Position numbers and translations under genes: made by a program | Assembly: GCF_020042285.1 (NCBI RefSeq) | Contig: NZ_CP083388.1 | Coordinates: forward strand, 2,878,001 to 2,942,000 | Direction: 5' to 3' | DNA: 64,000 nucleotides | DNA from: Ferruginibacter albus | GTDB lineage: Bacteria; Bacteroidota; Bacteroidia; Chitinophagales; Chitinophagaceae | Part shown: in pieces, positions 1 to 9,480 of the stretch | Layout: each line of letters starts with the position of its first letter | Position numbering within the stretch: the first letter of the stretch is position 1 | The notes under the pieces: model-generated | Told to the model about the DNA's origin: nothing | Database searches by the model: none | The model's input: only the letters and a program-made list of their open reading frames with translations

Positions 1-9
1 TTGCTTTTT

Positions 10-558
10 TTAGTTTTGAGCTATTCTGCCCCGCAATTTATGTTTACGCCGATGCGCTATAATTGCCATTGGCTTAGTGCTTACATTTTTAAAATCATTT
101 GATATTACGCTGATATTTCCATCCGCTTCCAGCGTAGCAATATCTACTTTTTTTACATCTTCTACTCCATGTTCCCTTACTGCTGCTTCCAGTTCTTCTA
201 CAGAAATTTGCAGATGATGCAAATGGTCAATCTGTATTTCGCCTTTATAAATAAGTAATACTGGCTTCCCCTCCAGGAGTTGATTTAGTCGCTGGCTTTT
301 ATATAAAATACGTTTTAAAATAAAATTGGTAATAAATAAAGCGCCGGCAGCCAATAAACCACCCGATAAAGAAGAATCCTGCCCTACCATTGCATTTTGC
401 ACTGCATTGCTTATCAATAGAATAAAAACGAGGTCTATCACTGAAAGTTGCGCCAGTTCTTTCTTTCCAAATATTCGTATAGCAACTACAATAAAAAGAT
501 ACACCAATATTGAGCGTACCACTACATCAACATAATTACTATTAAAAAGAGAATGCAT
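10..558 (-). CDS. DUF421 (YetF/YcaP-type) membrane protein
   Basis: This 182-residue protein has three hydrophobic segments in its first ~85 residues, followed by a soluble C-terminal domain. That is the layout of the DUF421 family (Bacillus YetF, E. coli YcaP). The motif GKKELAQLSVIDLVF after the first helix and the EGKPVLLIYKGEI segment opening the soluble half are typical of the family. The start is an ATG at 558. The molecular function of the family is not settled. It stands alone, convergent with nothing visible at the left edge and codirectional with the SET protein upstream, about 107 bp away. The family call is firm and the role is unknown. Confidence 0.85.
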   Translation of the reverse strand: MHSLFNSNYVDVVVRSILVYLFIVVAIRIFGKKELAQLSVIDLVFILLISNAVQNAMVGQDSSLSGGLLAAGALFITNFILKRILYKSQRLNQLLEGKPVLLIYKGEIQIDHLHHLQISVEELEAAVREHGVEDVKKVDIATLEADGNISVISNDFKNVSTKPMAIIAHRRKHKLRGRIAQN

Positions 559-665
559 GAGAATTATTTTTTCAAAAATAATTTGCCTTATGGAATTAAC
601 ACAGTTTCCTTTGTTAATAACCGTAAAATAGTCAATTGGCTTACTTAAAGATAAAGAATTGAAAA

Positions 666-1049
666 CTATTGCTTCGCATCAAACCATATTTGCGTTGCAT
701 CTTTCCAATCACCGTTGTAATTAATAGTCAATTCTTCTCCTTTTTTAATAGCTCTTACTGTTTGAATAGTGATAGTATCATCAGTATAGTCCATAATATA
801 CTCGCAATTACTTTCATAACTATGATTATACATCGGCACTAATCCAATTGCCATACAGCATTTACCTTTTTTGCCCCAATCAAAAATATAGTTAAATAAT
901 ACTGTCTTTTCGATGTGAGCTTTATCTTCTTTGCTCATGACGATCACCGGAGAAATTTCGATCACTGTTCCGGGGGCAATACGTTGCTTTGTGAAAACAC
1001 CTCTGCCCTTTTTTGCTGTTTTGTCAATAAATAAATATGGTTTCAACAT
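666..1049 (-). CDS. SET domain-containing protein
   Basis: A 127-residue protein made almost entirely of one SET domain. The visible motifs are KKGRGVFTKQRI near the N-terminus, MYNHSYESNC (the NHS cofactor/active-site motif) near residue 75, and GEELTINYNGDW near the C-terminus. SET domains use S-adenosylmethionine to methylate lysines. Short stand-alone bacterial versions are common, and their substrates are mostly unknown. No pre-SET or zinc-binding post-SET segment is present. It is divergent from mgtE with a 70-bp gap. The family is clear, but the target cannot be inferred from its neighbours. Confidence 0.85.
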   Translation of the reverse strand: MLKPYLFIDKTAKKGRGVFTKQRIAPGTVIEISPVIVMSKEDKAHIEKTVLFNYIFDWGKKGKCCMAIGLVPMYNHSYESNCEYIMDYTDDTITIQTVRAIKKGEELTINYNGDWKDATQIWFDAKQ

Positions 1050-1119
1050 AATGTTCAGTTAAAATTAAATAGAGTAAATTGCGGCACAAATTTCAGGGCT
1101 ATTTTAATAACTTGTATCA

Positions 1120-2511
1120 ATGTCTTTAGAACTGGAAGATATATCTATTCAACAACAGTTTGAAAAAGTAATAGCCACCGGCGATAAATTGCAGTTGCAG
1201 GAATTCCTCGACGAGCAAAATATTACCGATGTAGTAGAACTGGTATATGAAAATGAAGATCATGAAGGCAACATCATGAACTGCCTCTCTACACACAGAG
1301 CTGCAAGTGTTTTTAAGATCCTGGAACTTACCTATCAAAAAAGAATTATTAAGGAATTATCTCCTCACAAAACAGCCGAGCTTTTAAACGAACTTCCTCC
1401 CGATGACAGAACTGCTTTTTTAAGTGAGCTGCCGAGCAATGTGGTACGGGAACTGGTGAAAACACTGGATCCGGAAGAAAGAAAAGTTACCTTGTCACTT
1501 TTAGGCTATCCTGAAAACAGCGTTGGGCGCTTAATGACACCGGACTATGTGTATGTTTATGAAAATGATAGTGTAAACGATGTATTAGACACAATTCGCC
1601 GCTTTGCTAAAAACAGTGAAACTATTGATGTTATTTATGTGATTAACGAAAAGGGAGAACTGTTGGATGATATTCGGATAAGAGATTTTATTTTGGCTAG
1701 TCCCGATAAAAAAGTAAGCGAATTGATGGACGAACGCTATATTTCTTTATATGCCGAAGACGATCAGGAAGTAGCAAATGAAGCGTTCAAAATGAATAAC
1801 CGTGTGGCATTGCCGGTGGTAAGCCAAAGTAATAAGCTGTTAGGTATTGTAACGATAGATGACGTTTTGTGGGTAACCAACGAAGAATTTAGTGAAGACA
1901 TTCAAAAGATCGGCGGTACGGAAGTATTGGACCAACCCTACCTGGAAATGCCCATTTTTAAACTGGTGAAAAAACGTGCCAGCTGGCTTATTATCTTATT
2001 TTTAAGTGAAATGCTAACAGCTACGGCTATGCAATATTTCAGCAAAGAGATCGAAGCTGCTGCAGTATTAGCATTATTTATTCCTTTAATTATGAGTAGT
2101 GGTGGTAACAGTGGTTCACAAGCTTCTACGCTTATTATTCAAGCCATGGCTTTGGGCGAATTAACTATTACCGACTGGTGGCGGGTAATGCGCAGAGAAA
2201 TCATATCAGGCCTATTATTGGGATTAACCTTAGGCAGCATTGGTTTTCTCCGTATTTTTTTATGGCAGCATATGCACATTTATGACTATGGAATTTATTG
2301 GAAATCGGTAGCTACTGTAATTTTCTTCTCACTCACAGGCATTGTGTTGTGGGGTAGTCTTATGGGATCTATGCTCCCTATTATATTAAAAAAATTAAAA
2401 TTAGATCCTGCTACTTCTTCAGCGCCATTTGTTGCTACCTTAGTGGATGTAACAGGCATTATTATTTATTTTTCAGTTGCCTATATCTTTTTAAAAGGAT
2501 ACTTATTGTAA
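1120..2511 (+). CDS. mgtE: Magnesium transporter MgtE
   Basis: At 463 residues this has the full MgtE architecture: an acidic helical N-domain (residues ~1-130, with the PPDDRTAFLSELP segment), two CBS domains (~137-260, including the usual GRLMTPDY entry), and a C-terminal five-helix membrane domain (~285-463). The membrane part carries the conserved PLIMSSGGNSGSQAS pore motif. MgtE is a homodimeric Mg2+ channel in the inner membrane, and its cytosolic domains close when Mg2+ is abundant. It is a single-gene unit. The next gene, glmS, follows after 160 bp with no obvious terminator. Confidence 0.95.
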   Translation: MSLELEDISIQQQFEKVIATGDKLQLQEFLDEQNITDVVELVYENEDHEGNIMNCLSTHRAASVFKILELTYQKRIIKELSPHKTAELLNELPPDDRTAFLSELPSNVVRELVKTLDPEERKVTLSLLGYPENSVGRLMTPDYVYVYENDSVNDVLDTIRRFAKNSETIDVIYVINEKGELLDDIRIRDFILASPDKKVSELMDERYISLYAEDDQEVANEAFKMNNRVALPVVSQSNKLLGIVTIDDVLWVTNEEFSEDIQKIGGTEVLDQPYLEMPIFKLVKKRASWLIILFLSEMLTATAMQYFSKEIEAAAVLALFIPLIMSSGGNSGSQASTLIIQAMALGELTITDWWRVMRREIISGLLLGLTLGSIGFLRIFLWQHMHIYDYGIYWKSVATVIFFSLTGIVLWGSLMGSMLPIILKKLKLDPATSSAPFVATLVDVTGIIIYFSVAYIFLKGYLL

Positions 2512-2673
2512 AAATCTACTCGGACTTATTCGGATACTTGTGCAAGCAGCGTTTATTTTTTATAAATTGCCTCTTCTTTGCTGTGCTGATGTTTTCCATT
2601 TTGGCAATAACAATCTTATAGCAAAAAAATTAGTCTAATAATCTTTATTTAGCGCAAAAATAATTAAAAAAAT

Positions 2674-4509
2674 ATGTGTGGAATTGTTGGATATACAGGA
2701 CCAAGAGAAGCTTACCCCATCATTATCAAAGGTCTTAAACGATTAGAATACAGAGGTTACGATAGCACCGGTGTTGCATTGCTTAACAGCGGACTAAAGG
2801 TATATAAAAAGAAAGGACGTGTAGCAGAACTGGAAGATTCAATTGTCGGAAAAGATCTGCATGCACATACCGGCATTGGTCATACACGTTGGGCAACCCA
2901 CGGCGAACCAAGCGACAGAAATGCGCACCCTCACACTTCAAGAAGTGGTAAACTGGCCATGATCCACAATGGCATTATTGAAAATTATGCTCAATTAAAG
3001 CAAGATCTTACCAAAAAAGGGTACCAGTTTAAAAGCGATACGGACACAGAGGTTTTATTGAATTTCATTGAAGACATTAAAGAAAACAATCAGTGTAATT
3101 TAGAAGAGGCTGTGCGTATAGCATTGAAAAGAGTTACCGGGGCGTATGTAATATTATTGATCGCAAATGATGATCCCGATACGATCATTGCAGCACGTAA
3201 AGGAAGCCCATTGGTGATCGGCGTTGGCAAAGGCGAACATTTTCTTGGCTCTGATGCTTCTCCCATGCTGGAATACACAAAAGAAGTGGTGTATGTGAAT
3301 GACTACGAATTAGCGATCGTTCGCCCCGATGAATTGATATTGAAAAATTTGGGCAACGAAAAAATAACTCCTTTTGTTACTAAGTTAGATATGGAACTGG
3401 CTGCTATTGAAAAAGGTGGTTATGATCATTTCATGCTAAAAGAAATTTTTGAACAGCCCAGCACTATTCATGATTGCTTACGTGGACGATTAGACGCAGA
3501 AGCCGGTTTAATAACCATGAGTGGTATTACCAATAACCTGGAGCATTTTAAAAATGCCAACAGGATCATTATTATTGCTTGTGGAACCAGCTGGCATGCA
3601 GGCCTGGTAGCAGAATATATTATAGAAGAGTTATGCCGTATCCCTGTAGAAGTGGAGTATGCTTCCGAATTCCGGTATAGAAATCCTATTGTAAACAAAG
3701 GCGATATCATTTTTGCTATTTCTCAAAGCGGTGAAACAGCAGATACTTTAGTTGCTATTGAAAAAGCGAAAGAACAAGGTGCTATTATATTTGGTATCGT
3801 AAACGTAGTAGGCTCTTCTATAGCAAGAATCAGTGATGGCGGCGCTTATACACATGCCGGACCTGAAATCGGTGTAGCTTCTACAAAAGCATTTACAGCA
3901 CAATTGGCAGTACTTACCATGGTAGCTTTAAAAATTGCCAAAGAAAAAAATACTATCAGCGAAGCGCTTTATAAAGAATTATTGTTTGAGTTAGCAGAAG
4001 TGCCGGAAAAAGTAGAAGTACTTTTAAAAAGCGCAGACACTATTAAAGCTATTGCTGAAAAATATAAAGATTCTCCCAACGCTTTGTTCTTAGGAAGAGG
4101 TTATAATTTTCCTATCGCATTGGAAGGAGCGCTTAAATTAAAAGAGATCAGCTATATACATGCAGAAGGTTATCCTGCAGCAGAAATGAAGCATGGCCCC
4201 ATTGCATTGGTAGATGAAAATCTTCCGGTAGTTTTTGTAGCTACCAAAGACAGTTACCATGAAAAGATCGTGAGCAATATCCAGGAAATAAAAGCCCGCA
4301 AAGGAAAGGTAATTGCTATCATTACCGAAGGCGATGAAACAACACCAACCCTGGCAGACGATGTATATTATGTTCCATCTGCACATGAAATAATAGCGCC
4401 GATGCTGGCTACTATTCCATTACAATTACTTTCTTATTATGTTGGCATTGCTAAAGGCGTTGATGTTGATAAGCCAAGAAATCTTGCCAAAAGCGTAACT
4501 GTTGAATAA
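2674..4509 (+). CDS. glmS: Glutamine-fructose-6-phosphate aminotransferase (isomerizing)
   Basis: This 611-residue enzyme makes glucosamine-6-phosphate from fructose-6-phosphate and glutamine, the entry step to UDP-GlcNAc for peptidoglycan and lipid A. It begins MCGIVGYTG, so removal of Met exposes the N-terminal nucleophile Cys. The glutaminase domain covers residues ~1-220 (HTRWATHGEPS motif). Two SIS sugar-isomerase domains follow, with the SQSGETADT and ASTKAFTAQ motifs. The C-terminus ends in the diagnostic DKPRNLAKSVTVE. The length is normal. I see no glmS-ribozyme-like element in the 160-bp leader, as expected outside Firmicutes. Confidence 0.98.
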   Translation: MCGIVGYTGPREAYPIIIKGLKRLEYRGYDSTGVALLNSGLKVYKKKGRVAELEDSIVGKDLHAHTGIGHTRWATHGEPSDRNAHPHTSRSGKLAMIHNGIIENYAQLKQDLTKKGYQFKSDTDTEVLLNFIEDIKENNQCNLEEAVRIALKRVTGAYVILLIANDDPDTIIAARKGSPLVIGVGKGEHFLGSDASPMLEYTKEVVYVNDYELAIVRPDELILKNLGNEKITPFVTKLDMELAAIEKGGYDHFMLKEIFEQPSTIHDCLRGRLDAEAGLITMSGITNNLEHFKNANRIIIIACGTSWHAGLVAEYIIEELCRIPVEVEYASEFRYRNPIVNKGDIIFAISQSGETADTLVAIEKAKEQGAIIFGIVNVVGSSIARISDGGAYTHAGPEIGVASTKAFTAQLAVLTMVALKIAKEKNTISEALYKELLFELAEVPEKVEVLLKSADTIKAIAEKYKDSPNALFLGRGYNFPIALEGALKLKEISYIHAEGYPAAEMKHGPIALVDENLPVVFVATKDSYHEKIVSNIQEIKARKGKVIAIITEGDETTPTLADDVYYVPSAHEIIAPMLATIPLQLLSYYVGIAKGVDVDKPRNLAKSVTVE

Positions 4510-4585
4510 TTACAGGTATCATTAAAACTATTTTAGTACATTAGGTGGCTATTTGTTTTAACTTTTGCTATCCTTGTAATCATTT

Positions 4586-6703
4586 ATGAATATCATCAAC
4601 AAATATCCGGTTAACGAGCTTGGTTATAATTTTATTCCTGCTGAATATATTCCTGCCGGCAAAGATGAATATTACCTTCGGGATCAACAGAATACTAACG
4701 ATATTGTGTATCGTAAACTGACAGCGCTTGAAATTGAAGTACTGGTTCGCAATCGCAACACTTCTAACAACTGGAATGAAATATGGGTTTCAGAATCATT
4801 TAGCCCTGAGTTGGTTAAAAATTGTCAGTTTTTTGGACTGGTAAGAATAGGCAAGCTGGAATCTTTTTATTTAGAATATCATAACCTGCGGGTTCCCGTG
4901 GGACTTTACAATAGTACTATTATTAGTTGCGACCTTGGAAATAACATTTGCATTGACAACGTAAATTATTTGAGTCATTATATTATTGGCGACGATGTTA
5001 TCATTGTGAATGTAAATGAAATGGCAACTATCGACAATGCAAAATTTGGAAACGGAATTCTAAAGCAAGGTGAAGAAAAGAAGGCGCGGATAGAATTAGA
5101 ATTATGTAATGAAAATGGTGGCAGAGCCATCCTTCCATTTGACGGCATGTTGCCCGGTGATGCATATATGTGGAGCAAATACCGTGACGATGAAGCCTTG
5201 TTAGAAAAATTCAAACAATTTGTCGAACGTAAATTTGATAAGCAACGAGGTTATTATGGAAAAGTTGGCAATAGAACTGTCATAAAGAATTGCAGCATCA
5301 TTAAAGACGTTCACATAGGAACGGACGCCTATTTAAAAGGGGCTAATAAACTAAAAAATCTTACCATCAATAGCGATGAAAATCGCAAATCTCAAATTGG
5401 CGAAGGCTGTGAATTAGTAAACGGAATTGTGGGTTATGGCTGTAAAATATTTTACGGCGTAAAAGCTGTTCGTTTTATCATGGCTTCGCACTCGCAATTG
5501 AAATATGGCGCAAGATTGATCAATTCTTATCTTGGCAATAATTCTACTATCTCCTGCTGCGAAGTATTGAATTCATTGATATTTCCTGCTCATGAACAAC
5601 ATCACAACAACTCATTCCTGTGTGCATCTTTATTGATGGGACAAAGTAATTTGGCGGCAGGTGCTACTATCGGAAGCAACCACAACAGTAGAAGTGCAGA
5701 TGGAGAAATTGTTGCCGGTCGTGGTTTTTGGCCAGGACTTTGCGTGAGCCTTAAGCATAATTCAAAATTTGCTTCATTCACTATTTTAGCCAAGGGCGAT
5801 TTTCCTGCGGAATTGAATATTTCTATCCCTTTTAGTTTAGTGAGTAATGATATAACGAATAATAAATTGGTGATCATTCCTGCATACTGGTTCTTATATA
5901 ACATGTATGCACTCGCCCGCAATTCCTGGAAATATGATGACAGAGATAAACGCACAGAAAAAATACAGGTAATAGATTATGGCTATTTAGCGCCGGATAC
6001 TATTAATGAATTATTTGATTCATTAAAATTTTTGCAGCAATTACGTGTAAATGAAATGGGGGTGGCGGAAGTGAGTGGCTGGGAAAATGCGGATCGTAAA
6101 ACAGAAATTCTAAAAGTGCCGAAAGCAATTGGTGTTTTTAAAGAACTGATACAATATTATGGTGTAACGGAAATACTAAAACAGATTGCTTCGAATGAAT
6201 TTGCTGATTTTGATACATTGAAAAAATCTTTATCCGCAAAAATACAACGCAGCGAATGGTTGAATATTGGCGGCCAATTAATTCAAAAGCAATCGATAGA
6301 TAAGTTAAAAAAAGATATTAAAGAGGATAAAATAAAAAGCTGGGATGAATTGCACAACTTCTATCGCCAACAAGGTGCTGCCTATGCAAAAGATAAATTG
6401 CATCACGCCTATACCTCTCTGTTGGAAATATTAAATATTACACCGAAACAATTTACGGCTGCATTGTTTGGCCAATTACTGCAACAATGTTTGATCACTA
6501 AAGAATGGATGTGTAAGGGTATTTATAATTCAAGAGAAAAAGATTATACCAATCCGTTCAGAAGGATGGTTTATGAAACCAACGAGGAAATGAATAAAGT
6601 AGTTGGCAAACTCGAAGACAACAGTTTTATTCAGCAACAATTAGCAGAGCTGGAAGAAATGAAAAAACAAATTGCCGCCATTACTAAAAAATACAAGCTG
6701 TAA
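4586..6703 (+). CDS. DUF4954 family protein with beta-helix repeats
   Basis: A 705-residue protein matching what I know of the Bacteroidota family DUF4954. Residues ~110-420 show repeated short segments ending in an isoleucine- or glycine-rich turn (for example IGTDAYLKGA, IGEGCELVNG, GARLINSYLGNNSTI). This is the hexapeptide-like pattern of left-handed beta-helix proteins such as the C-terminal parts of sugar-nucleotide pyrophosphorylases. The last ~200 residues look helical and charged, ending EEMKKQIAAITKKYKL. There is no signal peptide, so it is probably cytoplasmic. It lies 76 bp downstream of glmS, whose product feeds UDP-GlcNAc. A link to sugar-nucleotide metabolism is a guess from fold and position only. 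Confidence 0.75.
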   Translation: MNIINKYPVNELGYNFIPAEYIPAGKDEYYLRDQQNTNDIVYRKLTALEIEVLVRNRNTSNNWNEIWVSESFSPELVKNCQFFGLVRIGKLESFYLEYHNLRVPVGLYNSTIISCDLGNNICIDNVNYLSHYIIGDDVIIVNVNEMATIDNAKFGNGILKQGEEKKARIELELCNENGGRAILPFDGMLPGDAYMWSKYRDDEALLEKFKQFVERKFDKQRGYYGKVGNRTVIKNCSIIKDVHIGTDAYLKGANKLKNLTINSDENRKSQIGEGCELVNGIVGYGCKIFYGVKAVRFIMASHSQLKYGARLINSYLGNNSTISCCEVLNSLIFPAHEQHHNNSFLCASLLMGQSNLAAGATIGSNHNSRSADGEIVAGRGFWPGLCVSLKHNSKFASFTILAKGDFPAELNISIPFSLVSNDITNNKLVIIPAYWFLYNMYALARNSWKYDDRDKRTEKIQVIDYGYLAPDTINELFDSLKFLQQLRVNEMGVAEVSGWENADRKTEILKVPKAIGVFKELIQYYGVTEILKQIASNEFADFDTLKKSLSAKIQRSEWLNIGGQLIQKQSIDKLKKDIKEDKIKSWDELHNFYRQQGAAYAKDKLHHAYTSLLEILNITPKQFTAALFGQLLQQCLITKEWMCKGIYNSREKDYTNPFRRMVYETNEEMNKVVGKLEDNSFIQQQLAELEEMKKQIAAITKKYKL

Positions 6704-6733
6704 GTTCTCCCTATCTTTATCAAAACAACTACC

Positions 6734-7369
6734 GTGAATAAATTATTCCTGAGTTTATTTTTATTGTGTTGCTGCAACTTTGCCAATGCACAAAGTATTG
6801 CGCAAATGAAAAAAGTATTGGATACTACTTCTGACCCTATTGGTTATGTAAAATATGTATTAAAGAAAAAATACACCATTGACACTATAAGTATTTCAAG
6901 TACTACTTCTTTTGCCGGCGTTGCGGATAGTCTTGCCTATAAAGGAAAGCAAGGAAAAACATATGGACCTTACACAGGGCGTAGAGGAAAATATCTGGTT
7001 AAAATATTAACGAAAGTTCCCAATACGTTTTATCATGTTAGTCATATTTTATTAGATACTTCTGTATTTAGAGTAAAATTTGCCAACTCATTGGCTGATA
7101 CAATCATTGCAAAAATTCAAGCCGGCAGCAGCAGTTTTGCAGCAATGGCAAGTACTTATAGTTCTGATAATTTAAGTGCTGCAAAGGGCGGAGACCTGGG
7201 TTGGTTTAGTCGTGGTGCAATGCTACCTCAATTAGATAGAGCTATTGCCATGCATAAGAAAGGCGACATTTTTAAAGTATGGACTCGTGCCGGTTTGCAC
7301 ATTGTAAGCATTACAGATAGTCCAAAAGAAGATGTAGGATTTGCTTTAATTTTAAAAGTAACGTTGTAA
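6734..7369 (+). CDS. Exported parvulin-type peptidylprolyl isomerase
   Basis: A 211-residue protein starting with GTG, with a signal peptide (MNKLFLSLFLLCCCNFANAQ) and a parvulin (PpiC/SurA-type rotamase) domain at residues ~105-200. Signature segments are VSHILLDT, SSFAAMASTYSSD and AAKGGDLGWFSRG, the last being the conserved GGDLGWF core. Such proteins help outer-membrane or secreted proteins fold in the periplasm. It begins 30 bp after the DUF4954 gene on the same strand, so the two may be cotranscribed. The ~85-residue linker between signal and domain has no recognised fold. Confidence 0.85.
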   Translation: MNKLFLSLFLLCCCNFANAQSIAQMKKVLDTTSDPIGYVKYVLKKKYTIDTISISSTTSFAGVADSLAYKGKQGKTYGPYTGRRGKYLVKILTKVPNTFYHVSHILLDTSVFRVKFANSLADTIIAKIQAGSSSFAAMASTYSSDNLSAAKGGDLGWFSRGAMLPQLDRAIAMHKKGDIFKVWTRAGLHIVSITDSPKEDVGFALILKVTL

Positions 7370-7405
7370 TGCTACGCTTTAATTAAAGTTGAAAATTGGA
7401 ATGCC

Positions 7406-7460
7406 GTACAAGAGAGTGACACAACGATGTTGAATAGAGGTCAAATGATTGCTACAAAAA
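7406..7460 (+). repeat. Dispersed 55-nt element, copy A
   Basis: This is one of five intergenic copies sharing GTACAAG-like sequence, then GAGTGACACAACGATG, ~24 variable bases, and ACAAAAA. The copy lies 36 bp after the parvulin gene on the same strand, in the convergent gap before the NUDIX gene. The core is identical to copies B (9399-9453) and C (12656-12711). I do not recognise the family. Confidence 0.75.
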
Positions 7461-7474
7461 TTATAGCAGATAAA

Positions 7475-8014
7475 TTATTTCTCTTCTAATTTTTTAAAAG
7501 CATAAAACATACAGCAAGCGTGTAATGCCTGTTCAAATTTATTTTGGTTGAGCATTTGTCTCACTTCTTCCAAAGGCAATAATACGATCTCAATATCTTC
7601 ATTTGCATCCAGTTTTTGCGATGCAATTTTTTTGCCTCCCTGAGCTAAAAACAAATGAGTAAACCCATCTAAAACACCAGGATTAGCAGCTATTTTACCA
7701 AGATGAGTGTAGGAGGAAAATTCATAGCCGGTCTCTTCGAGTAATTCACGGGCAATGGCTTTTTCCGATGCTTCATTTTCATCAATGAAGCCACCGGGCA
7801 ATTCCAAAATAGTTTGTTGAATGGGATGGCGATACTGGCGGACTAAAACTACTTCATTGTTTTCGGTGATTGCCAATGCACATGCGGATGTAGGCAATTC
7901 AACAACAAAGTAAGGATCAACAATTTGCCCGTCGGGCCGTTGACAACGGTCACGACGGGCAGTAAAATATTGATGCTTTGAAATATATTCTGAAGATAAA
8001 ATTTTCCAGTTCAT
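7475..8014 (-). CDS. NUDIX hydrolase (ADP-ribose pyrophosphatase-like)
   Basis: A 179-residue protein with a complete Nudix box (G-x5-E-x7-REUxEExGU), seen as GGFIDENE followed by RELLEETGY at residues ~88-111. The upstream LPTSACALAI and VRQYRHP segments resemble the ADP-ribose/ADP-sugar pyrophosphatase subgroup (NudF-like), which hydrolyses ADP-ribose to AMP and ribose-5-phosphate. I prefer the ATG at 8014, because it overlaps the stop of the preceding gene as TAATG, over a TTG two codons upstream. It is the last gene of the FKBP / BstA-like / NUDIX operon. The exact substrate is inferred. Confidence 0.85.
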   Translation of the reverse strand: MNWKILSSEYISKHQYFTARRDRCQRPDGQIVDPYFVVELPTSACALAITENNEVVLVRQYRHPIQQTILELPGGFIDENEASEKAIARELLEETGYEFSSYTHLGKIAANPGVLDGFTHLFLAQGGKKIASQKLDANEDIEIVLLPLEEVRQMLNQNKFEQALHACCMFYAFKKLEEK

Positions 8015-8559
8015 TACCAACTGTTACGTTCTCTTAATTTAGTGATATGCGCTGTATGATGCCTGCCATGCCATGAATAAATAGCCAACAGATCCCACAA
8101 CGTAATAGTTTTTTTCATTTCAGGATGAAATACCGTACGCTGCCATTCTTCATCTTTAATGCTCTTTAATACTTCCACCAAACGTGTATGTAATGTGTAC
8201 AACAACGTTATAGAAACATTTACAGGAACATTTTTTGTGTCTGCTAAGTTTGCCCAGCGATCCTGATCGTATGGTTTAATAGTTGGGTTATCTTCCGTTA
8301 AACCCAATTTGAATCGTATCAATGAGTTCATGTGGCTATCTGCAACATGATGCACCACTTGCTTCACCGTCCAACCGCCTTCACGATAAGGCGTGTTCAA
8401 TTGCGATTCATCTAAATTCAGAATTGATTCTTCCAATAGTTGCGGTAAGCTTTCAATATTTTTGATTGCAGCTTTTTTTAATTCTTCCGAGTAAGTTTCT
8501 TTACCTGTAAAAGCCTGTTCACTTACTTTCCCGATAGGAAAACTTAAATTCTCACTCAT
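8014..8559 (-). CDS. DinB-fold YfiT/BstA-type putative thiol transferase
   Basis: A 181-residue DinB/YfiT-like four-helix protein. The metal-site histidines are visible in VVHHVADSHMN (residues ~67-77) and SWHGRHHTAH (~163-172), and the REGGWTVKQ segment is typical of B. subtilis YfiT. Homologues are annotated as putative metal hydrolases or bacillithiol S-transferase BstA. A bacillithiol role is plausible because bshA is present at 46816 in this window. It starts 2 bp after the FKBP stop and overlaps the NUDIX start, so it is translationally coupled within an operon. Substrate specificity cannot be read from the sequence. Confidence 0.85.
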   Translation of the reverse strand: MSENLSFPIGKVSEQAFTGKETYSEELKKAAIKNIESLPQLLEESILNLDESQLNTPYREGGWTVKQVVHHVADSHMNSLIRFKLGLTEDNPTIKPYDQDRWANLADTKNVPVNVSITLLYTLHTRLVEVLKSIKDEEWQRTVFHPEMKKTITLWDLLAIYSWHGRHHTAHITKLRERNSW

Positions 8560-8561
8560 GC

Positions 8562-9368
8562 TTATTGCTTTTTAGGTTCTTCTGCTTTTGCTGCAGCGGA
8601 CTTGATGCCTAATAATTCCATTTCAAAAACCAATGCAGAGCCACCGGGTATTGTATTACCTGCGCCTCTATCGCCATAACCCAATGCACTTGGAATATAC
8701 ACTTTCCACTTGTCGCCAACATGCATCAATTGTAAAGCCTCTGTCCAGCCTAAAATTACACCACTAACGGGAACGGATAATGGTTCTCCTCTTTTATAAG
8801 AATTATCAAATTCTGTTCCGTCGATCAATGTTCCAATATAATGTGCCACTGCTGTATCTTCTAATTTTGGAGAAGCTTTGGATGAATCGGGAGCTTTTTT
8901 CAACACTTCATATTGCAAACCGTCAGGCAAGGTAATTACTCCGGGGCGTTTGCTATTAGCCAATAAAAAACTATCACCGCTTGCTTTCACTTTTGTAGCT
9001 TTAACAGCAGCTTCAGCTTGTAACACTTTTTCACCTTCTTGTAATTTTACCTGTATTACTCTGCTTGCCTGCGCCTGGTCTAACAACGACGGAGTTCCTT
9101 TAAAACCATCAGTCATTGCTTTTTGCACCATTGCATAATTAATGCCCACACCGTTAATTCCCTGGCTTTTTAAATTGTTGGCAACATTTGACCCTAAGGC
9201 ATAACTAAAAGAGTCATTCAAAGTTTTTAATAATGGTGCAGCAGGCTTTACTGCTATTGCTTTTGTGGTAGTTTTGGGTTTTGCGGGGGTTGTTGTTTTT
9301 GGTTTCACCTGTGCGTTAGCGGCTGTAGTTATTACCAGTACGCTTACTGCAAAAAAGAATTGCTTCAT
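8562..9368 (-). CDS. Exported FKBP-type peptidylprolyl isomerase
   Basis: This 268-residue protein has a signal peptide (ending ANAQ at ~20), a lysine-, proline- and threonine-rich linker (~21-45), an FKBP N-terminal dimerisation domain (~50-140), and an FKBP catalytic domain (~165-258). The FKBP motifs TLIDGTEFDNSYKRGEP, VILGWTEAL and YIPSALGYGDRG are clear. It resembles Mip/FkpA-type periplasmic or outer-membrane foldases. It is the first gene of a three-gene minus-strand operon. A copy of the dispersed element (9399-9453) sits 30 bp upstream. Confidence 0.92.
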   Translation of the reverse strand: MKQFFFAVSVLVITTAANAQVKPKTTTPAKPKTTTKAIAVKPAAPLLKTLNDSFSYALGSNVANNLKSQGINGVGINYAMVQKAMTDGFKGTPSLLDQAQASRVIQVKLQEGEKVLQAEAAVKATKVKASGDSFLLANSKRPGVITLPDGLQYEVLKKAPDSSKASPKLEDTAVAHYIGTLIDGTEFDNSYKRGEPLSVPVSGVILGWTEALQLMHVGDKWKVYIPSALGYGDRGAGNTIPGGSALVFEMELLGIKSAAAKAEEPKKQ

Positions 9369-9398
9369 TTGTTTGGTTTTTTATTTATAGATTTTATT

Positions 9399-9453
9399 TT
9401 TTTGTTACAAGCATGTCACCTTTGCTCATCATCGTTGTGTCACTCTCTTTTAC
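9399..9453 (-). repeat. Dispersed 55-nt element, copy B
   Basis: Read on the minus strand, this is the same element as copies A, C, D and E: AAGAGAGTGACACAACGATG, a variable middle, then TTGTAACAAAAA. It follows the ABC ATPase stop by 27 bp on the same strand and lies between that gene and the FKBP gene. Confidence 0.75.
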
Positions 9454-9480
9454 TTCAAATTCTTATTCAACCAGTTTAAA

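Noticed and set aside
2512..2673. glmS leader checked for a ribozyme or riboswitch.
   Set aside because: No conserved glmS ribozyme core is visible, and none is expected in this phylum.
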